DNA from: Coprothermobacter sp.
Lineage (GTDB): Bacteria; Caldisericota; Caldisericia; Cryosericales; Cryosericaceae
Assembly: GCA_013824685.1 (NCBI GenBank)
Contig: PNOG01000006.1
Location: 1 to 64,000, forward strand
DNA length: 64,000 bases
Reading direction: 5' to 3'
The notes beneath the pieces were generated by a model, which ran no database searches, was not told the DNA's origin, and saw only the letters and a program-made list of their open reading frames with translations. Shown piece by piece: positions 9,270-16,560 of the stretch (position 1 is the first letter of the stretch; every line of letters starts with the position of its first letter). Made by a program: the position numbers and the translations under genes.

Positions 9270-9313
9270 AAGAACCAGGAGTTTCTTAATTTTCTCTTAG
9301 AGGAGAGTCATCT

Positions 9314-9613
9314 ATGGCAGATCCAGGCATGATTGCACTTGGCATGATTGAAACCAAAGGACTGGTCGGAGCCATCGAAGCCGCCGATGCTATGGTCAAG
9401 GCGGCAAACGTCAAGCTGATCGGTCAGGAGCGAGTTGGCTCCGGGCTTGTTACGGTAATGGTGCGTGGTGACGTCGGAGCCGTCAAGGCTGCTACTGACG
9501 CTGGCGCAGCCGCCGCGCAGCGGGTCGGGGAGCTCGTTTCGGTTCACGTCATCCCTCGACCGGCCAGTGACACGGAGATGTTGCTGCCGAAACGACCGGC
9601 CGATGCTGAGTAG
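9314..9613 (+). CDS. eutM: EutM-type BMC-H hexameric shell protein (copy 2)
   Basis: A 99-residue BMC-H protein nearly the same as the copy at 7,584; differences cluster in the loop after strand 2 ([11 protein letters not shown] versus [13 protein letters not shown]) and in the tail ([10 protein letters not shown]). The shorter pore-proximal loop could alter hexamer packing or transport. The ATG follows GAGGAGAGTCATCT. Two EutM copies in one locus, on either side of a permease gene and a strong hairpin, probably raise facet-protein dosage or allow mixed hexamers. Confidence 0.96.
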   Translation: MADPGMIALGMIETKGLVGAIEAADAMVKAANVKLIGQERVGSGLVTVMVRGDVGAVKAATDAGAAAAQRVGELVSVHVIPRPASDTEMLLPKRPADAE

Positions 9614-9714
9614 CTGGTGTCCAACCTCAGCCGGGTCGTCAGGCCTCAGACCATCACGCGTGATGGGAATGAGCTTGGCACTGCGGCCGATACATTAGGG
9701 AGGTAGAACTCGAT

Positions 9715-10407
9715 ATGGAGAAGCGCATCATTTCCAAGTTCGACATTGAAAACCTCAAGTCCAGTGGACAGACGGTCCTTCGGCTTGAGCCGGGAGACAC
9801 CCTGACTCCATTGGCGCGCGACACCGCAATGGAGCTCGGCATCAAGATCCAGGACTCCCGCGAGCCCATCGTTCACGCCAGCGCACCTGTCCCTGTGGCG
9901 GCGCCCAGCGACGACAAGCTCGAGGCGATTGTCAAGGCTGTCCTCGAGCGTATGGGGACTGGCGCCCAGCCTCAGGTGTGCGCTCCGTGCGCAACGCCGA
10001 AGGCTTATGGCTCACGCCCTGGACAGCTGAAGTTTGCGAAACTGCCCAAGGACTGCGACATGCCCACGCTCGAGCTTCGCGACGCTGCTGGAGTCCTGCG
10101 GAATCCTCCAGAGATCGACTTCCGGCTTGTGGACGTGATCACCCTTGACGATGCCGCCAGTATCTCGGGTGGCTTCATGTCGTGGCACAAGGGCCCGGGC
10201 TTCAGCTGGACCCTGAACTACGACGAGATTGACTATGTTGTCGAAGGCCGCATGGAGATTACCTGCGAAGCAAAGACCATCTATGCAGATCCTGGTGACA
10301 CGGTATTCATTCCCAAGGGTTCCTCGGTTCACTGGAATACGCCGACCTGGGTCAAAGTCTACTACGTTACGTTCCCGTCCAACTGGGCGGATCAGATCAG
10401 CATCTAG
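9715..10407 (+). CDS. eutQ: EutQ cupin-domain protein (acetate-kinase-type) with an internal encapsulation helix
   Basis: EutQ is a cupin protein of eut loci reported to have acetate kinase activity, turning acetyl-phosphate into acetate and ATP. Residues 1-45 hold an N-terminal segment with the motif LTPLARDTAMELGIKI. A Pro/Ala linker then leads into DDKLEAIVKAVLERM (66-80), which looks like an encapsulation peptide. The cupin domain covers about 130-225 (NYDEIDYVVEGRMEI, ADPGDTVFIPKGSSVHW). The 230-residue length is typical. The start follows GGGAGGTAG. No AckA is in the window, so with the Pta at 21,221 this protein could complete the ATP-yielding branch. Confidence 0.92.
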   Translation: MEKRIISKFDIENLKSSGQTVLRLEPGDTLTPLARDTAMELGIKIQDSREPIVHASAPVPVAAPSDDKLEAIVKAVLERMGTGAQPQVCAPCATPKAYGSRPGQLKFAKLPKDCDMPTLELRDAAGVLRNPPEIDFRLVDVITLDDAASISGGFMSWHKGPGFSWTLNYDEIDYVVEGRMEITCEAKTIYADPGDTVFIPKGSSVHWNTPTWVKVYYVTFPSNWADQISI

Positions 10408-10434
10408 GCAGCGGGGTACGGTTTGCCGCGTGAC

Positions 10435-10488
10435 ATGAGACGGCCGAGGAGGGCGCCCCAAAGGCGCCCCGCGCCACGGCCGTCTCAT
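10435..10488 (+). other. Long intercistronic hairpin after eutQ
   Basis: ATGAGACGGCCG (10435-10446) pairs with CGGCCGTCTCAT (10477-10488), and a nested GGGCGCC/GGCGCCC stem sits in the loop. No U-run follows. It marks the boundary between the shell/EutQ block and the phosphatase plus second lyase block, within a 192-base gap that has no other visible gene. Confidence 0.6.
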
Positions 10489-10599
10489 AGCAGCGAGGCA
10501 TAACGTGCAGGGAGGCGAGGGCTGGTTCGGAGAAGGTGAGCCAATCCTCGCTATGTTGAACGACACTGTCACAACCAATCGAAGCGAAAGGGGAACAGC

Positions 10600-11844
10600 A
10601 TGAAGCAAGTCGCCAGGATCATCTCCGTCGTACTGCTTGTCGCACTGCTCGTCTCGTCGTTTGCCGGTGTTGCCATGGCAGCTGGCGTTCCGTCTGGAAC
10701 GTATACCGGCTACACACCGTACAACTGGATCTACTCAGACTGGTTCATCAAGAAGTACGGCCCCACGCACCCAGTAGCCGTCTATGACTGGGACAACACG
10801 TGCATCTACAATGACATCATGGAAACGATGTTCCGCTTCCAGATGTTCAACCTGCAGTACGCGATGGACAAGGAAGCCTTCAACGCCATCATCCCCGAGG
10901 CTGCGGGCAAAACGCTCAAGGACACCAACGTCCTCAAACTGTCTGCCGACTACGGCAACGTTGTCCTCGCCGATCTTGCTGCCGACCTCGAAGCCGACTA
11001 TGCCTTCCTGTACGACAACTACATCGGCGCGAAGAAGATGACGCTGGATGAGATCAAGGCCACGTCCGAGTACAAGGACTTCGTCGTCAAGCTGCCGTTC
11101 ATGTATGACGGGCTGACTGACACTCCTGAGATCGCCGCCGAGTATTCTTACCCCTGGGTGTGCTTCCTCTGTGAAGGCATGACCAAGTCCGAAGTACAGA
11201 AACTAGCTGTCATTGCATTGAATGATGCGCTCGTTCGCAAGAGCGAGAAGATCACACTGAAAGCCCCGATGGATCTGACGCGGAAGGCCAGCGTCGCTTC
11301 ATATACATACAAGGCAGGCATCCGCCTTGCACAGGGCATCATCGATATGATATCGAAGCAGCGGGCTACCGGCTGGGAGCTGTGGGTTGTCACGGCGTCG
11401 TTCGAGCCTGTCATCCAGGCAGTTGCAGCCATCAACGGATACGGCTTCCCCGAAGACCGGGTCATCGGCGTACGCCTCCAGACTGACGCCTCCGGAAAGT
11501 ACCTCGCGAAGCTGAGCGAAGAGCCCGGCTACGAACTGACACAGCGCATGGGCAAGGCCACGGTCATCCGCAACTTCATCAAGAAGGCGCCTCTGTTCGT
11601 CGCTGGGGACAGTGACGGCGACTTCGAGATGATGACACAGTTTCCAGAGACCAAGCTCATCTACCTTGTCAATCGCCTGAAGGGTGGCGACATCGGAACG
11701 CTGTACAAGGAGGCTCTTCCCGGCATGGCGAAGCCTGGCCGCGTTGTGCTTCTGCAGGGTCGCAACGAGAACACCGGGTTGTGGCGTCCGTTCCAGGAGA
11801 CCATCAAACTTGGCAAGACCGCTCCAAGTCCGGTCGTACCGTAG
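10600..11844 (+). CDS. Exported HAD-superfamily phosphatase, likely phosphoethanolamine/phosphocholine-type
   Basis: Residues 1-27 form a clear Sec signal peptide (KQVAR, a 15-residue hydrophobic core, then AMA cleavage). The mature protein has the HAD motifs: motif I D63-W-D65-N-T67, motif II VTAS (264-267), a Lys near 319 (RMGKATVI) and motif III GDSDGD (336-341). Secreted phosphorylcholine phosphatase PchP of Pseudomonas has the same plan (DxDxT at the mature N-terminus) and hydrolyses phosphoethanolamine as well. I infer that this enzyme frees ethanolamine from phosphoethanolamine outside the membrane for EutH to import. It is 414 aa and sits between EutQ and the second lyase, in the operon direction. 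Substrate is unproven. Confidence 0.8.
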   Translation: MKQVARIISVVLLVALLVSSFAGVAMAAGVPSGTYTGYTPYNWIYSDWFIKKYGPTHPVAVYDWDNTCIYNDIMETMFRFQMFNLQYAMDKEAFNAIIPEAAGKTLKDTNVLKLSADYGNVVLADLAADLEADYAFLYDNYIGAKKMTLDEIKATSEYKDFVVKLPFMYDGLTDTPEIAAEYSYPWVCFLCEGMTKSEVQKLAVIALNDALVRKSEKITLKAPMDLTRKASVASYTYKAGIRLAQGIIDMISKQRATGWELWVVTASFEPVIQAVAAINGYGFPEDRVIGVRLQTDASGKYLAKLSEEPGYELTQRMGKATVIRNFIKKAPLFVAGDSDGDFEMMTQFPETKLIYLVNRLKGGDIGTLYKEALPGMAKPGRVVLLQGRNENTGLWRPFQETIKLGKTAPSPVVP

Positions 11845-11943
11845 GAAACGTACAGAGAAGGGCAGAAGCAGCACCTGCGTGGCGACCTCGAACGGTGAGG
11901 GCTACGGTAAACGACTGTCGACATAGAGTCTCAGGAGGAATAC

Positions 11944-13332
11944 ATGAATCTCACGACAACACTGCAAGGGCAGATGTACAGCTTCAAGTCCGTGAAGGAT
12001 GTCCTTGCCAAGTCTGCAGAGAAGCGTTCGGGCGATGAGCTGATCGGCGTTGCCGCTCAGTCGGAGCGCGAGCGTATCGCCGCCAAGTGGGTGGTCGCGA
12101 ATCTGACGCTGAAGGACATTTTCGAGAACCCCGTTCTGCCGTATGAGACGGACGAGGTCACGCGCGTTATCATCAACGACACGAACAAGGCTGTGTACAA
12201 CAAGATCAAGGGATGGACCGTCGCCGATCTGCGCGGCTACCTGCTTGACCAGAAGACCACCAACGAGGACATCCAGCGCGTTCGTGTCGGTCTGACTTCC
12301 GAGATGATCTCGGCGGTCATCCGTCTCATGTCCGTCATGGACCTCGTCGTGGCGTCCAAGAAGATCTACAACGTGACGACAGCCAACACGACCATCGGTT
12401 TGCCCGGGACTCTGTCCTACCGCAACCAGCCAAACCATCCGACGGACGATATCGACGGCATCCGTGCCTCGATTCTCGACGGTCTGTCATATGGTGCCGG
12501 AGACGTAGTCATCGGCATCAACCCTGTCGACCCCACACCCGACACGCTCGTTCGCATCCTCGAGATGACGTATGAGCTCATCGAGAAGTGGCAGATCCCC
12601 ACCCAGAACTCGGCACTGGGACACATTACTGGCCAGATGGAAGCTGCCAAGCGTGGCGCGCACATCGGCCTGTTCTTCCAGAGTATCGCAGGGTGCGAAC
12701 CAGCCAACAAGGGCTTCGGCATCGACCTCAAGATGATGGAAGAGGCGTGGGCGCTGGCCCGTGAGTACTCCTTCTGCGCCGGCCCCAACGTCATGTACTT
12801 CGAGACCGGTCAGGGCTCCGAGATGTCCGTCGGCCTTGACTTCGGCTGCGACGAGCAGACGCTGGAGTCCCGAACGTACGGGTATGGCCGTCACTTCCGC
12901 CCGTTCTGCGTCAACAACGTCACAGGGTTCATCGGACCGGAGACCCATCTGGACACGTTCCAGATCGCCTATGGCACCCTTGAAGATCTGTTCGCCGGCA
13001 AGATGCATGGATTCCCAATGGGCATGGCTCCCTGCTATGTCAACCACGTCGACATGAACCACAACGGTCAGGAAATGGCCAACTTGCTGGCCGCAGCAGC
13101 CGGCGCTGTCTACTACATGGGTGTTCCCATGGGCGATGACGTCATGCTGAGCTACCAGGATACGACCAACCATGATGACGTCTCGATGCGCGAGATCTTC
13201 GACCGACGCCCGGCTCCTGAGTTTGAGCGCTGGATGGAACGGATGGGCCTGCTGAAGAATGGCAAGCTCACTGACAGAGCTGGCGACGCGTCCATCTTCT
13301 CGGCCGAGCCGTCTGACATTTTCCTCTGGTAG
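11944..13332 (+). CDS. eutB: Second ethanolamine ammonia-lyase large subunit, divergent (EutB2)
   Basis: This 462-residue EutB aligns without gaps to EutB1 up to about residue 440 but is only about half identical by eye. It keeps Arg160, Gln162, Asn193, Glu287 and Phe329. Position 361-364 reads MAPC instead of LDNC, so the conserved Asp362 that contacts the substrate amino group is Ala, and YTNH is YVNH. Residue 161 is Asn rather than Leu. The C-terminus is extended (SAEPSDIFLW). AGGAGG precedes the ATG and its own EutC follows 15 bases later. It may act on a different amino alcohol, have altered kinetics, or be a regulatory partner; the reading frame is intact and well conserved, so it is not a decaying copy. 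Confidence 0.95.
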   Translation: MNLTTTLQGQMYSFKSVKDVLAKSAEKRSGDELIGVAAQSERERIAAKWVVANLTLKDIFENPVLPYETDEVTRVIINDTNKAVYNKIKGWTVADLRGYLLDQKTTNEDIQRVRVGLTSEMISAVIRLMSVMDLVVASKKIYNVTTANTTIGLPGTLSYRNQPNHPTDDIDGIRASILDGLSYGAGDVVIGINPVDPTPDTLVRILEMTYELIEKWQIPTQNSALGHITGQMEAAKRGAHIGLFFQSIAGCEPANKGFGIDLKMMEEAWALAREYSFCAGPNVMYFETGQGSEMSVGLDFGCDEQTLESRTYGYGRHFRPFCVNNVTGFIGPETHLDTFQIAYGTLEDLFAGKMHGFPMGMAPCYVNHVDMNHNGQEMANLLAAAAGAVYYMGVPMGDDVMLSYQDTTNHDDVSMREIFDRRPAPEFERWMERMGLLKNGKLTDRAGDASIFSAEPSDIFLW

Positions 13333-13347
13333 GCACAGGAGGCTACA

Positions 13348-14103
13348 ATGGGTGAACTCAAAGAATTTGGACATCGCGAACTAGGCGTCAAGAACCCGTA
13401 CAACCGTGAAGCACTGGAAGCCATGATGGAGGCTACTCCTGCGCGCATTGCCACTGGTCGCGTGGGTTCCAGGCCGCCTGTCGAGGCGTGGCTTTCATTC
13501 CGTCTGGACGAAGCTTCGGCGAAGGATGCCATCTGGTCTAGGATCTCGGACGAGTTCCTGACTGAGCACGGTGTCGGACTCCGCACGTCGACGATCTGCA
13601 CCGACAAGCACGACTACCTTGGCCACCCGGAGAAGGGAGGCATCCTTACCAAGGAAGCAGAGGAAGCCATCCTTACCCACTGCACCAAGGGGGCACAGAT
13701 TCAGGTGTTCATCAGCGAAGGACTATCGTCGTCTGCCGTCATGGAGAACCTGCCCGACCTTCTGCCGGCACTGAAGCACGGGTTCGAGACTGTCGGACTG
13801 ACGTTCGGGACGCCATTCTACGTGGAAAACGGCCGCGTTCGCCTGCTGAACGACGTTTGCCGCGTCCTGCAGCCTGAAGTGGCGATCATGCTCATTGGTG
13901 AGCGGCCTGGCCTGGTGACGCAGACAAGCCTCAGCGCCTATATGGCCTACAAGGCCAAGATGACGGATACCGATGGCGAGAGGAACTGCATCTCCAACAT
14001 CTATCGCCTGGGTCTCAACCCCATGGAAGCAGCAGCAGCCATCGTTGACATTGCCAAGCGCATGCTGGACCAGAAGGTCAGCGGCGTCGCACTGAAACTG
14101 TAG
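13348..14103 (+). CDS. eutC: Second ethanolamine ammonia-lyase small subunit (EutC2)
   Basis: This 251-residue EutC is shorter than copy 1 because its N-terminal extension is only about 30 residues. It has TPARIATGRVGSRPPVEAWL, a DEASAKDAIW segment in place of ADHAxAxDAV, SEGLSSSAVM, IGERPGLVTQTSLSAYMAY and the standard RNCISNIYRLG near the C-terminus, which copy 1 lacks. So each small subunit has lost a different part of the family pattern. The ATG follows CACAGGAGG and lies 15 bases after eutB2, the same spacing as in pair 1, which suggests duplication or import of an intact BC pair. Confidence 0.94.
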   Translation: MGELKEFGHRELGVKNPYNREALEAMMEATPARIATGRVGSRPPVEAWLSFRLDEASAKDAIWSRISDEFLTEHGVGLRTSTICTDKHDYLGHPEKGGILTKEAEEAILTHCTKGAQIQVFISEGLSSSAVMENLPDLLPALKHGFETVGLTFGTPFYVENGRVRLLNDVCRVLQPEVAIMLIGERPGLVTQTSLSAYMAYKAKMTDTDGERNCISNIYRLGLNPMEAAAAIVDIAKRMLDQKVSGVALKL

Positions 14104-14183
14104 AACCAGGCACACTATGCTGCGGGCGAGTGCAGTTCGCCCCCAGGTTCCCGTGGGCCGTGGCCCCGGCGAGGAGACGCTGT

Positions 14184-14387
14184 ATGCGAATTGTCACCGA
14201 AGCAGAACTACGAAGCAAGATACGCAGGCCGGAGGTAGGCATCATCCTGAGCTTCCCGGTCGGCACCCGCTTCTCTCCGTCTGCCACAGATTTCATCAAG
14301 CAGTGGCGCATGGAGATCCGTTTCGAAGAGTCGGCTGGAGAGAACGTTGCATGTGTCCCTCCTCGCCCACCTGCCTCGTTTACATAG
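14184..14387 (+). CDS. Small stand-alone protein resembling the N-terminal segment of EutT
   Basis: This 67-residue protein starts MRIVTEAELRSKIRR and continues GTRFSPSATDFIKQWRMEI. As I recall EutT (corrinoid adenosyltransferase), it begins with a similar V-I-T-E-x-x-L-R segment and a TPSAxxFL motif, and the EutQ protein at 9,715 has a related LTPLARDTAMELGI segment. Here that small domain stands alone, and the adenosyltransferase activity is supplied by the separate PduO-type gene just downstream. GAGGAG at 14,171-14,176 is well placed for the ATG. It lies 80 bases after eutC2. The function is unknown; it could be a remnant of a eutT replaced by a PduO-type enzyme, or a conserved assembly domain. 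Confidence 0.6.
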   Translation: MRIVTEAELRSKIRRPEVGIILSFPVGTRFSPSATDFIKQWRMEIRFEESAGENVACVPPRPPASFT

Positions 14388-14414
14388 GCAGGAGACTACG
14401 ACAACACGATGCAT

Positions 14415-14458
14415 CGACAGGCGGGAGTCACTTCGCTTGTGAGTGAGCCCGCCTGTCG
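14415..14458 (+). other. Hairpin just upstream of the adenosyltransferase ribosome-binding site
   Basis: CGACAGGCGGG (14415-14425) pairs perfectly with CCCGCCTGTCG (14448-14458), and an inner TCAC/GTGA stem extends it. It ends ten bases before the GAGGAGG of the next gene. There is no U-run, so it may protect or help process the downstream mRNA rather than terminate. Confidence 0.55.
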
Positions 14459-14481
14459 AGCAGAAAAGAGGAGGTAATCCT

Positions 14482-15021
14482 ATGAAACCGAATATTGGTG
14501 CCGGGGACAAAGGGACGACAGCCCTGCTGTTTGGGCGGCGCGTCTCCAAGGCAAGCCCCCAGCCTGAAGCATATGGAACCGTCGACGAGCTGAACTCAAC
14601 TCTTGGCCTGGCGAAGTCTCTGTGCCGGCAGGAGTATTCCAGGGGGATCATCGACGACATCCAGAAGGATCTGGGCATTGTCGCAGCCGAGATTGCGACC
14701 GAACCAGAGCGCCATGCGGAGCTCGGCAAGCACGGCTGGATCGTGTCAGACGAGATGGTGAAGAAGCTGGAAGGGTATATCGAGGACATTGAGCACAAGG
14801 TCACGATGCCGAACAAGTTCATCATTCCGGGAGCCACCACGGGCGCGGCTGCCATCGACGTGGCCAGGGCGATTGTACGCCGGGCGGAACGACGCGTCGT
14901 CAGCCTCATGGAAACCGGCGATCTGCAGAATCAGAACGTGGCCGCATACCTCAACAGGGTGTCGGACGTTCTGTTCGCACTGGCGCGGTTCGAAGAGGCG
15001 GAAACGGTGGGTGGCGTATGA
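14482..15021 (+). CDS. PduO-type cob(I)alamin adenosyltransferase
   Basis: This enzyme adds the 5'-deoxyadenosyl group of ATP to cob(I)alamin, making the AdoCbl needed by both lyases. The 179-residue protein shows PduO-family features: an N-terminal GAGDKGTTALLFGRRVSK segment (phosphate loop), YGTVDELNSTLG, and the C-terminal ARAIVRRAERRVVSLME plus AAYLNRVSDVLFALARFEE. The GAGGAGG at 14,470 fixes the ATG at 14,482; an upstream in-frame start would remove that site from the leader. The stop overlaps the eutJ start. It presumably works with the PduS-like reductase 1.5 kb downstream. Confidence 0.93.
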   Translation: MKPNIGAGDKGTTALLFGRRVSKASPQPEAYGTVDELNSTLGLAKSLCRQEYSRGIIDDIQKDLGIVAAEIATEPERHAELGKHGWIVSDEMVKKLEGYIEDIEHKVTMPNKFIIPGATTGAAAIDVARAIVRRAERRVVSLMETGDLQNQNVAAYLNRVSDVLFALARFEEAETVGGV

Positions 15022-15938
15022 GCACGCTCTCAAAAGTCAAGGAGCGGAGGCTGGTCGTCCCCACGCTTGCCACGGAGGCCGGGAAGATCAACCCGAGGCT
15101 GCAAGAGGTGCTGGACGAGGCAGACCGTGTGATCCTCTACGAGGGAACAGCGGCGTCTCACGTCTCGTACAAGGGAGAGATGCATGTCGGTGTAGACCTC
15201 GGAACCGCGTATACCGTCCTGGTGGTCCTCGACGAGAGCATGACGCCCATCGCCGGCGCATATCAGTTTGCGCAGGTGGTCCGGGAAGGCGTCGTCTTCG
15301 ACTATATTGGTGCAATCAGCATCGTCAAGAAGCTGAAGATACAGGTCGAGGAGAGGCTTGGCAGGAAGATAGAGTCTGCGGCGACCGCATATCCGCCGGG
15401 AGTTCCCCTGGCAGAGGTGAGGGCGACCGGGAACGTCCTGCGGGGCGCAGGAATCGAGTGCTCGCGCCTGGTCGACGAAGCGACCGCCGCAAGCACGGTC
15501 CTGCAGATCGACAGTGGTGTGGTTGTCGATGTAGGCGGCGGGACGACCAAGCTGGCCGTCATCGAGGACGGCAAGGTCGTGTATACTGCAGACGAGCCGA
15601 CGGGAGGAACGCACTTCACGCTGGTCGTCGCCGGTGCGATGCACATCCCCTTCATGGATGCGGAGGCACTGAAAACCAATGCAGCAGAGCAGGCGACGCT
15701 GTTCCCCGCGGTGAAGGCGGTCATGGAGAAGGTTGCCACCATCGTTGCAAGGCATGTCACATCATACGGTCCGAAACGCATCTATCTATGCGGTGGTTCG
15801 GCCCGTTTCCCTGGGATGGCCCAGGTCATCGAGGACGTCACGGGGATCGAGACGGTCATCCCGGGCGAGCCGTTGTTTGTGACACCGATCGGCATCGCGA
15901 TGAACAACGTCGCGGGAGAAATGGCACCGTTGAGATAG
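15018..15938 (+). CDS. eutJ: EutJ, Hsp70/actin-fold chaperone of the eut operon
   Basis: EutJ is an Hsp70-like protein of unproven detailed role in eut loci. The 306-residue protein has the two phosphate loops VGVDLGTAYTVLVVLDE (about 56-72) and VVDVGGGTTKLAVIEDG (about 172-188), with YLCGGSARFPGM near residue 258 as the adenosine motif. The start overlaps the adenosyltransferase stop by four bases (ATGA), showing translational coupling. Its length is slightly above the usual 280 because of an N-terminal extension of about 50 residues. Confidence 0.92.
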   Translation: MSTLSKVKERRLVVPTLATEAGKINPRLQEVLDEADRVILYEGTAASHVSYKGEMHVGVDLGTAYTVLVVLDESMTPIAGAYQFAQVVREGVVFDYIGAISIVKKLKIQVEERLGRKIESAATAYPPGVPLAEVRATGNVLRGAGIECSRLVDEATAASTVLQIDSGVVVDVGGGTTKLAVIEDGKVVYTADEPTGGTHFTLVVAGAMHIPFMDAEALKTNAAEQATLFPAVKAVMEKVATIVARHVTSYGPKRIYLCGGSARFPGMAQVIEDVTGIETVIPGEPLFVTPIGIAMNNVAGEMAPLR

Positions 15939-16008
15939 GGAGAGCCCAAGGCTGTTGATTTGTCTCCGAATGAATGGTATGACGTGAGCTCAGTGGGAGG
16001 TAGGGACA

Positions 16009-16560
16009 ATGGTTGAGAAAGCGATTGGCTTCATTGAGACGGACAGCGTCGCGGCTGGGATCGAGGCAGCCGACGCGGCAGTCAAGACGGCTTCAGTCGA
16101 GCTCCTTGAGGCGCGTTCGATCTGTCCCGGGAAGTTCATGGTCCTGTTCCGTGGCGACACCAGCCAGGTCAGCAACGCCCTCCGCTCAGGCATCAAGACC
16201 GCAGGCGCTACCGTCGTCGACACCCTGTTCCTGCCAAACGCCCATCCGGCGATATTCACCGCCCTGGATCTCAGTTCGGAGACCACGAACGGGGCAGCCC
16301 TGGGCATCATCGAGACGGTGACTGCTGCGTCATGCATCGTGGCATCGGATGCCGCCGCGAAGGCCGCCGACGTCAACCTGCTGGAATTGCGTCTTGCCAA
16401 TGGCCTTGGAGGCAAGAGCTTCCTGCTCATGGAGGGTGAGGTCGCCGACGTCGAAACTGCGGTCGCGGCTGGTTCTCTACGACCTACCGAAGACGGTCTG
16501 CTTGTCCGGAAGACTGTTATCACGCAGCTTGCCGGTCAGGTGAGGGAAAAGATCGTATGA
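16009..16560 (+). CDS. pduT: PduT-like tandem-BMC shell protein with Fe-S cysteine
   Basis: Two BMC domains in tandem, each starting with IGFIETDSVAAGIEAAD (about 6-22) or LGIIETVTAASCIVASD (about 95-112). The 183-residue length fits PduT. In PduT trimers a 4Fe-4S cluster sits at the central pore, held by one cysteine per chain near residue 38; here C39 in RSICPGKFM is at the equivalent place. The protein therefore probably passes electrons across the shell. The stop overlaps the start of the PduS-like gene by four bases (ATGA), so the two are made together, as in pdu operons. Confidence 0.92.
   Translation: MVEKAIGFIETDSVAAGIEAADAAVKTASVELLEARSICPGKFMVLFRGDTSQVSNALRSGIKTAGATVVDTLFLPNAHPAIFTALDLSSETTNGAALGIIETVTAASCIVASDAAAKAADVNLLELRLANGLGGKSFLLMEGEVADVETAVAAGSLRPTEDGLLVRKTVITQLAGQVREKIV

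Noticed and set aside
7919-9271. 450-codon open frame antisense to eutH
   Set aside because: It exactly shadows a membrane protein gene, so the product is an artificial hydrophilic, Asp/His/Arg-rich protein.
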